A stretch of DNA of 64,000 nucleotides from Ahaetulla prasina. Taxonomy: Eukaryota > Chordata > Lepidosauria > Squamata > Colubridae. Location of the stretch: NCBI RefSeq assembly GCF_028640845.1, contig NC_080540.1, forward strand, positions 156,510,438-156,574,437. Direction: 5' to 3'. The position numbers and the translations under genes were made by a program. How positions within the stretch are numbered: position 1 is the stretch's first letter; each line of letters begins with the position of its first letter. Of the stretch, positions 58,201 through 64,000 are shown one piece after another. Below the pieces are notes generated by a model. That model was not told where the DNA came from. It searched no databases and saw only the letters and a program-made list of their open reading frames with translations.

Positions 58201-61200
58201 GGTGGTTTTGTGAAATGTGCACATCTCGAATATCATTTTGCATGACCTCCACAAGCATCATTTCCTTTGGTAATAATAAACTACCGTATTTTTTGGAGTA
58301 TAAGACATACTTTTTTCCCCTCCTAAAAGAGGCTGAAAATTTGGGTGCATCTTATACTCTGAACGTAATCCCACCGGCCCCCACCCTTCGGTCTCCGCGC
58401 AACCTCTGCCTGGCTGCAGAGATTGCCACCGACAACGGCTTGTGTTTTTGGGCTCTGCGCGTCGCGTTTTCAGCCTCCAAACGCTCCGTTGGAGAGCCCT
58501 TCAAGGCTGCGGGGATCACCAAAGTACATCGCTGATCGCTGGTGCCCAAATGGCTACCCAGAACAGCTGCTGCCTTGTCTTACCCTTCCGCGCTTTGCCT
58601 GCTTTAGTCACTGGTGCTACCTCCGACGATCAGCTGTGCTTTTGAAGCTGTTTTTCAGCCCCAACCTCAAAACCAGCGAGCGAACTAATGTGCTGAAGCT
58701 GACCAGGCTAAGGACTAGCCAGATGACTACCTGATAGGCAGCATTTTTCCCCCCCCTATTTTCCTCCCCAAAAACTAAGGTGCATCTTATACTCCGGTGC
58801 ATCTTATACCCCGAAAAATATAGTATATAGAACTCTAGGTTTCTAAGGCTAGAAATTTCATTGTCCAAAGCCACCAAAGAAGGCCTATTTCTAATGAAAG
58901 GGATAAAAACACAAGGCAGAGATCTGTGGTATCCAAGTTATGATCTGCCTTAATCCACTGTCCTCTTTCCCACAGTGACCAACCAAATCTTACAGCAAGC
59001 TAAACCAATACAGGTAATCCTTGACTTACAACAATTGGTTCAGTGACTGTTCGAAGTTATAACAGCACTTGAAAAAAACTTATGGCCATTTGTCACACAT
59101 GACCATTGCAACATCCCCATGGTCATATGATTTGCATTTGGATGCTTGACAACCGGTTCATATTTATCATGATTGCACTGTCCCTGGGTCATGTGATCAC
59201 CTTTGGTGACCTTCTGACAAGCAAAGTCGATGGGGAAGCCAGGTTCGCTTCACAATCGTGTTACTAACTTGACAACTGCAGTGGTTCACTTATCAACGGT
59301 GGCAAGAAAGGTCGTAAAATGAGGCAAAACTCACGTAACAAATGTCTCACTTAACAATAGAAATTTTGGGCTCCATTGTGGTTGTATGTTGAGGACTACC
59401 TGTACTGTACATAATCGGCAAACTCTTGAGGAAACTGCAGGCTCTCTGCTTCAACATAACAGTACCACCAATCCCCTTGTATTCTCCACAAGCTGGAGAT
59501 GTACAATCAAGAGCCAGAAAAGGAACTGTTACGTACAGATTTATGACCTAGACTATTCGTTATTAGTTATTCGTTTAATTGTTTAATCAGGAATTAATTA
59601 TCTTAAATTCTTCTGCCCAGCTCATGGAAAGGGAAGAATTAACTTGGATGACCGTTTTGTTATTCTTCCCAGCTGTCTTGATACTTGGAATCTATAGATA
59701 ACACACAATGATTGGCCAGTAGCCCTTTCTAGCCTTATCTTGTATGAATATTCTCCATTTATCACCATATTCGCTCTGCCTAGCTTCCTCTGCAGCAATT
59801 AGGAATGTGTTTTCAACAAAAGAGCTGAACTTTGCTTGCAATCGATAAGTGATTTGGAAAGATGGGTTTTATGTATTTCTTTATTTGTAGCAGGCTTCTG
59901 CACTGCTGCAATCACACCCAAGATTGTGAGATCTTTTGGTAGAGCTCTTTTGCAGTTTCATAAGCATGGAAAGTATTTGGGAGAATTTGCTGTTTAGGAG
60001 AGAATCCCAATGACTTTCCCTCTGTCCATTAACCTTCCTCCTGCTCCATTTTTTCCTCCGCCTCCTCGCCATTTCTGTATCAAAGATCTTACTGCTTTTA
60101 TATTTTTTTAATTTTAAGTTTTTGCCAGATTTTTAGAAAGTTAAGAATGCAGAGTACAAAGAAAAGTAAAAAGAGTAAAAATATTCTAGAAATAATTTTT
60201 AGTCATACTTTCTCCCCTTCCTTTATTTTTTTTTGTCTTCATCTTATTCCATTTATATCATACAATCAATTAATGCAACTTTCCACCTCTTATTTTCTTA
60301 GAGTTTTTGTTCACAATTCAATACATATTATTTTCTTCCAATAGTGTACATCATTTATTAACATTTCAATTTTATTTCCTTTTACATCTTAATTTCAGTC
60401 ATTTTCACTTATAAACCATACTATCTTTCACATTTCATCTCCTGGATTTTCCATTCTTTTATATATTTAAAATTTATTTCCTTACCATCAATTTTAATTC
60501 TCTCTCATTCCATGCATTCTCAGACACAAACAGAAAAAGAAAACATTTATCCCATTATATCTTCCACATTTAATTTACTTCTCCTCCTTCTCTCTCTTTT
60601 TAATTTCCTTCATTCATTTCAACCTTTTTTACTACTTTTTTACAATAATCCATATATTTCTTCTCATTTCCATTATTCCAGAAAAAAAAAAGTTTCTATT
60701 ACTAATTTTAAGTTTTCCCCAGATTTTTAGAAAGAAAGAGTACAAAGAAAAGTAAAAAGAGTAAAAAGATTCTAGAAATAAGTTTTAGTCATACTTTCTC
60801 CCCTTCCTTTCCATTTGTTTCCCAACAGCTAATCTAAATATTTCTACTTTTCTCATTGTTGTGCTGTGGTTACTTCTTTGAAGCTTTGCATTGATTTTAT
60901 CATACAGTTTTTTTATTTGTTCCATTTCTGTGTCATATTTCAATAACCATTTATAGTTATAATAGTCCCAATAGACGATCTTGGGTTTGTATAATTGTAT
61001 AATTATACAATATATAATATAATTGTATAGTATAATTGCTCCAATTTCTGTATTTTTCTCAAGATTCTTCCTCCTTTCTTGAAATCACTTTTTATCCCAT
61101 CTATTTGTAAATACACCAATCATAGTAAATTTGTACCCATGCTGAGCAGTTTTCTCTACATCTTTAGTCTTTTTTGAGTCTAGATGTTCTGTACCATCTG

Positions 61201-64000
61201 CACATAAGTAACTAAACTTTTCTCACTGTATAATAGTTGTCCTTGAAATAGGCATTTGACAATAAATCTAATGGTGAGATTGGCAGACTTATCTTTGCTT
61301 TTAGAAGATTCCACATTTTTAACAAACTTTGTCTTATGCTATAATAAATTATTTCAAATTTCTTCTTTTTTAATATAGATACCTACAAAGTAAAAAATGA
61401 AAAAGATTCAGAGCTTTGCAAGATTTGGAAAAAGGAAGATATTATATTAAATAATTTACTGCCTGTCTTGAATAACAGAATGCATAAAATCGTCAAACAG
61501 CAGAATATATCAATCAAAGAAGGGGCCAGGCGCTATTTCTTATACATTAGTTCTCTTAGATACGATGGAATCTAAAGGAATAAGTAAATGAAACGTCCAT
61601 CCTATTTTCTTCTATTCTCTTCTAAAACATAAGGATAATAATCCATAAGCCTGGATTTGAGAAGAGGAGAAGAAATGCAGTTTTGAAAAATTTCCTTTTT
61701 TATGTTCCATAGCATAATAAATATTCCAACATCCATTGAAGCGCATGTGCCTGTGTCATTGTGGACATGTGCATCATTGTGGACATACGTAACTTAAACG
61801 AGTCACTCTTTCTTTATTTGCAGTTATTCCATGCAGGAAATGTACGGTGTTGTGGCCAACGTGGATGAATATAAGGAATTTGTTCCATGGTGTAAAAAAT
61901 CAACGGTGGTCTCTAAGCGAGCAGGTCATGTGAGGGCCCAGCTGGAAGTTGGCTTCCCTCCTGTTGTGGAACGTTACACCTCTATTGTGACACTAGTGCA
62001 ACCTCACTTGGTAAAGGTGAGTTGTGTATCTATGGGCTAAGCAGGCTGCTGATATTTCAGTGTTGCAATGACAAAATAATAACAAGCATTACATAATTAA
62101 TAATTTTTCGTAGTGCCTCAAAATTTGGAGGGAGGTTTGATTAACGTGGTGACACTGACATTGAGAGAACATTTAATAGAAATTAAAAATATTGAAAGTG
62201 CTCAACAGGAAGTCTTTTGCCATAAACGTGACATGTGAAGCAACATACTCATGAGGCAGACACGAGATACCTGTTTTATATACAGGTTGATGGGTAAATT
62301 CTCATCCAGAGCTGCTGCTGTTAGAGTGGGCTGGGAACTCTTGCATTTTATTAGCATACTCCATTTTGCTGTCCTCCATGTTGAGGAGAATTCTGTGAAT
62401 TGTAGTCCAACATATGTGGAGGGGATCAGTTTGGCTAATTCACACTGTGTGAACTTTGCTGTCAACCTGAATCTTTGCTCTTATTTTCCTCAGGCAGTCT
62501 GCACTGATGGGAAGCTTTTCAATCATCTGGAGACAAGCTGGCGTTTCAGTCCTGGCATTCCAGGCTATCCTCGCACATGTACCTTGGACTTCGCGGTAAG
62601 CACACAAAGGCTAATGGGATTCCTCACCAGCTCATTAGTTCTTGCATAAATGAGGACTGCTGTGAGGGCCCCGCATCCATCAGGCTTTTAAAAAGGTGGA
62701 CTTTCCATTACTACTGGGGACAGTCTGTAAGATCCTAGTTGTGAAGGGACTAGAATCATATTCTGATGGCAGAGATGTTTCTGATACTGAACATTCCTAC
62801 TACAATCCTCCTTTTCCTAGAGCTGTTGAATGAATTCCTTGAAGCAGAGTAGGGAACTCCCAAGGTCATTGAGATATGTTACTTCTCTGGGCCTCCAAGC
62901 TCTATGCTTCCCAAAGGTAGTCCACCTAGTAGATGTCCCTGTGGCTCCTCTAGTTGTGGGAGCTATAGTGTGTAAAAGTAAGAAACCACCTCAATACCTG
63001 GATGAGTATGGAAATCCTGTACCACACATCCCATTAGGTTACAACCTTAGCTATAAAGATATCCCTTGCCAAATCCATTTCCACTAGAATCTTGGTTTTA
63101 TAGACGAAATGTAAGGAGCCACCAGAGTTGTGGTGGCGCAGTGATTATAATGCAGTATTGCAGGCTAATTCTGCCAACTGCCAGCAGTTCGATCCTGACC
63201 TGCTCATGGTTGACTCAGCCTTCCATCCTTCCAAAGTCAGTAAAATGAGGACCCAGATTGCTGGAGGCAGCAATATACTGACTGTAAACTGTATAAAGAG
63301 GGCTTTAAAGCACTGTGAAGTAGTATATAAGTGCTAAGCATAGGTAAAATACGAACAAATCAGCCAAGAGCTCCATTTATGGCACTTGCTGACTTAGTTC
63401 TCTGGCAGTTCTGACTTAGTGAGAGAAAGCGGTATTTCTAATAGTCAACCTTTAGCTACATGTGTGTCATAAACAGGAACTCTTTGGGGTTCTGTGTCAT
63501 CCAGCTGGACACTATCGCTCTGTGCTTAGGGCCACTCTTGATGCCCAACTGAGACTAAGTTGTCCTTTCCTTCTGCTTCTGCCTCAAGACCCCACTAGAG
63601 ACGGATGGATCAGCAGATGTCAGATGGGCCATCCCAATTTATTTTCATAGTAATACACCCCTGGGCAATTTCTATAGGGGGTAAAAAAAAAGTACTGGAG
63701 CCTCATCAGTTTTCAGCAAGTAGTTGTACAAAGTTTTTATAAGTGTCTTTGTTATTCCTGCTCTTCTTATGAATGCTTTCTGCAGTCTCTCCCGACTTGT
63801 AATTTCCAAATTATTCTTCCGCAGCAAATCTTTTCTAGCCCTTCCCCTGGAGCGAGGGGAAGGGACTTTCTCATTGTAAAATGCCCTAGCTCCACTGTGG
63901 AAAAACGATCTTCACGGTAGTCCAATGTGCTGTTCTCTTTCCTCAGATCTCTTTTGAATTTCGTTCCCTGCTGCACTCGCAGTTGGCTACAGTTTTTTTC
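49128..64000 (+). CDS. COQ10A: COQ10A, 5 coding exons, 3' end off the right edge
   Basis: Mitochondrial coenzyme Q-binding protein COQ10 homologue A, a START/polyketide-cyclase-fold lipid carrier of the inner membrane that is needed for efficient use of ubiquinone in the respiratory chain. Five exons join in frame to give 197 codons, and about 40-45 C-terminal residues are missing off the window. Order: an arginine-rich N-terminal presequence, a variable linker, the conserved [20 protein letters not shown] entry, [50 protein letters not shown] and [25 protein letters not shown] and KAVCTDGK favour COQ10A over COQ10B (which has CKTRLEIGF and KASCTDGR), and so does the neighbour ANKRD52. The presequence and linker resemble COQ10B more, which is expected because the human COQ10A N-terminus is divergent. 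Confidence 0.92.
49392..49526. mobile_element. hAT-type foldback MITE, 135 bp
   Basis: Almost fully palindromic: CAGGGGTCTCCAACCTTGGT pairs with the complement of AAGGTTGGAGACCACTG, through to CAGCCAGC/GCTGGCTG at the centre. Perfect 8-bp target duplication TCCTAGGG (49384-49391, 49527-49534). It lies 185 bp after COQ10A exon 1. Confidence 0.93.
49660..50839. other. COQ10A intron 1, no recognised feature
   Basis: No repeat or exon recognised. Confidence 0.4.
50840..51115 (-). mobile_element. Probable tRNA-SINE, reverse orientation
   Basis: TTTGTATCCTGCCTTTCTTC on the left and CATCTTAACCATTACAGCAC on the right, the complement of a tRNA-like A box GTGGTTAAGATG. Middle part diverged. Confidence 0.5.
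51718..51836. mobile_element. hAT-type foldback MITE, second copy
   Basis: CAGGGGACTCCAACCTTGGC, then GAATCCCCCAGCCAGCAAAG. The right arm is eroded. Confidence 0.8.
52371..52640 (+). mobile_element. Complete L2-tailed squamate SINE
   Basis: tRNA-like head GGGGCCTCTGGTGGCTCAAC, Sauria-like middle CAAGGTTGACTCAGCCTTCC and ATGAGGACCCAGATTGTTGG, then the tail AAGCCGCCCTGAGTCTTCGG, GGGCGGGATATAAATGCAAA. It shares its body with Sauria SINEs but its end with the L2-like LINE. Confidence 0.8.
52641..53447. other. COQ10A intron 1, no recognised feature
   Basis: No repeat or exon recognised. Confidence 0.4.
53456..53898. mobile_element. hAT-type MITE
   Basis: Perfect 8-bp target duplication GAGCTAGG (53448-53455, 53899-53906). 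Ends GCAGGGATGGTTAACCTC and GTTTCGCCATCACA. Same family as 9014-9561. Confidence 0.85.
53943..54316. mobile_element. Tigger-like MITE, well preserved
   Basis: TACAGGCAGTCCTCGACTTG to GTGGCAAGTTAAGGACTAC. The left end is flanked by TA. Higher CpG content than the other copies suggests it is younger. Confidence 0.75.
54317..55845. other. COQ10A intron 1, no clear feature
   Basis: A possible degraded foldback MITE lies at about 55064-55175 (GCAGCTTCTCACTTTTAGCT to GGCACCAGATTAGAGAAGG). Nothing else recognised. Confidence 0.4.
55846..56140 (+). mobile_element. CR1-like LINE 3' end with (ATTCT)n tail
   Basis: TGTAACTTTGTTGCTTGTAT, TTGTACCTTGATGAAGGTAT and AATCACACTTAGCCAATAAA, then TTCTATTC units. 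Confidence 0.8.
56141..57089. other. COQ10A intron 1, no recognised feature
   Basis: A short direct repeat (AAGGCTGCTTTTGAAAACAC, 56542-56586) is the only pattern seen. Confidence 0.45.
57090..57190 (-). mobile_element. CR1-like LINE 3' tip with (AATAG)n
   Basis: AATAGAATAGAATAGAATAG, then TATTGGCCAAGTGTGATTGG. Confidence 0.8.
57314..57862 (+). mobile_element. Solo LTR, copy 2
   Basis: 549 bp, TGTTGTGGTCC to GGGTCACAACA, with target duplication AGGTC/AGGTT. Polyadenylation signal AATAAA is at 57801. It matches the LTR at 10913-11466 with scattered changes and a 1-bp deletion in the open frame near 57387. It ends about 150 bp before the proposed COQ10A exon 2 acceptor. Confidence 0.87.
58015..58176 (+). 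CDS. COQ10A: COQ10A coding exon 2
   Basis: 162 nt. The 3' part encodes [20 protein letters not shown] and RIIG, almost the same as the COQ family signature [14 protein letters not shown]. The donor is GTGAGC after GG, and the split Gly codon is completed by the T that opens exon 3. The frame is open back to a TAA at 58001. I placed the acceptor at GATCTTTCAG (ends 58014) because it keeps [11 protein letters not shown], which aligns with GRYLASCGILM of COQ10B. The AG at 58020 is an alternative giving two fewer codons. Three further downstream AGs also keep the frame. Confidence 0.85.
58284..58823. mobile_element. TA-flanked TIR DNA transposon (non-autonomous)
   Basis: About 27-bp inverted ends: CCGTATTTTTTGGAGTATAA on the left and, as complement, CTATATTTTTCGGGGTATAA on the right, each next to TA. 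A sub-terminal repeat GGTGCATCTTATACTC is present. No transposase frame. It begins 107 bp after COQ10A exon 2. Confidence 0.75.
59010..59403. mobile_element. Tigger-like MITE, complete
   Basis: TACAGGTAATCCTTGACTTA to TGTTGAGGACTACCTGTA with a TA on both sides. Confidence 0.8.
59404..60109. other. COQ10A intron 2, no recognised feature
   Basis: No repeat or exon recognised. Confidence 0.4.
60110..60224. repeat. Direct repeat, copy 1 (pairs with 60704-60810)
   Basis: AATTTTAAGTTTTTGCCAGA, AGTACAAAGAAAAGTAAAAA and TCATACTTTCTCCCCTTCCT recur 594 bp downstream with few changes. The unit could be part of an antisense LINE. Confidence 0.85.
60704..60810. repeat. Direct repeat, copy 2
   Basis: Partner of 60110-60224. 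It lies next to a minus-strand coding-like stretch ending at 60785. Confidence 0.85.
60785..60985 (-). pseudogene. Minus-strand coding-like remnant, possibly LINE-derived
   Basis: An uninterrupted frame reads [20 protein letters not shown], then [18 protein letters not shown] and ends GRKYD with a stop at 60785-60787. The codon pattern and Lys/Glu/Tyr-rich helix look like retroelement coding sequence (an L1 is my guess), but I do not recognise it firmly. Confidence 0.3.
60990..61823. other. COQ10A intron 2, A+T-rich, no recognised feature
   Basis: It probably includes the 5' continuation of the antisense retroelement remnant. A short TATAAT/ATTATA palindromic patch lies at 60996-61035. Confidence 0.35.
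61824..62016 (+). CDS. COQ10A: COQ10A coding exon 3
   Basis: 193 nt encoding [20 protein letters not shown], then [20 protein letters not shown], then [20 protein letters not shown] and HLVK. This is the core of the START-like domain with the invariant FVPWCKKS and GFPPV motifs. The acceptor is TTATTTGCAG and the donor is GTGAGT. Confidence 0.96.
62494..62595 (+). CDS. COQ10A: COQ10A coding exon 4
   Basis: 34 codons encoding [20 protein letters not shown] and [14 protein letters not shown]. The acceptor is TTTTCCTCAG and the donor is GTAAGC. Phase is 0 on both sides. [11 protein letters not shown] is the COQ10A form. Confidence 0.96.
63126..63339 (+). mobile_element. Sauria-type SINE
   Basis: GAGTTGTGGTGGCGCAGTGA head, GGTTGACTCAGCCTTCCATC and GAGGACCCAGATTGCTGGAG middle, and the Bov-B-like tail to TATATAAGTGCTAAGC. 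In COQ10A intron 4. Confidence 0.85.
63947..64000 (+). CDS. COQ10A: COQ10A coding exon 5 (cut by window end)
   Basis: 18 codons visible, [18 protein letters not shown], following the acceptor TTTCCTCAG. The family continues with DEVVKQ and ends about 40 residues later, so the rest of the gene is outside the window. Confidence 0.95.
   Translation, partial: MSFEFRSLLHSQLATVFF

Noticed and set aside
58077..58535. 152-codon ORF starting inside COQ10A exon 2
   Set aside because: It is in a different frame from COQ10A and runs through the donor site into the TIR transposon.
49128..64000. Assignment of the plus-strand gene to COQ10B
   Set aside because: [11 protein letters not shown] and KAVCTDGK are COQ10A-type, and ANKRD52 adjacency fits COQ10A. 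The COQ10B-like linker in exon 2 was considered but is probably ancestral.

Overview
This window is vertebrate nuclear DNA, most likely from a squamate reptile and probably an advanced snake. It has long introns with GT-AG type boundaries, two CpG-rich promoter regions and about 50 recognisable transposable-element copies. The repeat mix is squamate: Sauria-type SINEs, L2-like LINE tails ending in AATAAATAAA, CR1-like LINE tails running into (AATAG)n microsatellites, L1 fragments, Penelope-like pieces and many hAT and Tigger-like MITEs. The species call is an inference from that repeat content. Repeat names come from memory of the families and not from a database search.

Two protein genes lie head to head. 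ANKRD52 is on the minus strand: start codon at 33098-33100, with ten coding exons at 33074-33100, 24547-24630, 19636-19714, 18001-18071, 14191-14391, 12132-12219, 6646-6788, 1221-1433, 1021-1099 and 175-289. These give 1100 nt in one continuous frame (366 codons plus 2 nt). The gene continues past the left edge. It encodes an ankyrin-repeat subunit of the protein phosphatase 6 holoenzyme. COQ10A is on the plus strand: coding exons at 49128-49207, 58015-58176, 61824-62016, 62494-62595 and 63947 to the right edge (197 codons so far). It encodes a mitochondrial START-domain coenzyme Q chaperone. The ANKRD52/COQ10A neighbour pair is the same as on human chromosome 12q13.

Layout: 1-33 kb is the 5' third of ANKRD52, with repeat-filled introns. 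32.5-33.6 kb is its CpG-rich promoter, first exon and start of intron 1. 33.6-48.8 kb is intergenic, with L2, Penelope-like, L1, hAT and CR1 copies. 48.8-49.7 kb is the CpG-rich COQ10A promoter and first exon. 49.2-64 kb is the rest of COQ10A with large introns. The two genes are not a functional unit in any obvious way: one acts in phosphatase regulation, the other in mitochondrial respiration.

The most notable observations are these. A GC-AG intron interrupts ANKRD52 after exon 7. A nearly identical 2.1-kb tandem duplication with 8-bp microhomology ends about 30 bp from that same splice donor. Penelope-like repeats occur as inverted pairs whose copies face each other with hammerhead-ribozyme-like cores. 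A SINE family combines a Sauria-like body with an L2-like tail. COQ10A exon 2 is squeezed between a solo LTR and a DNA transposon and has several frame-compatible acceptors. I saw no CRISPR array, operon, prokaryotic gene or clearly new protein system.
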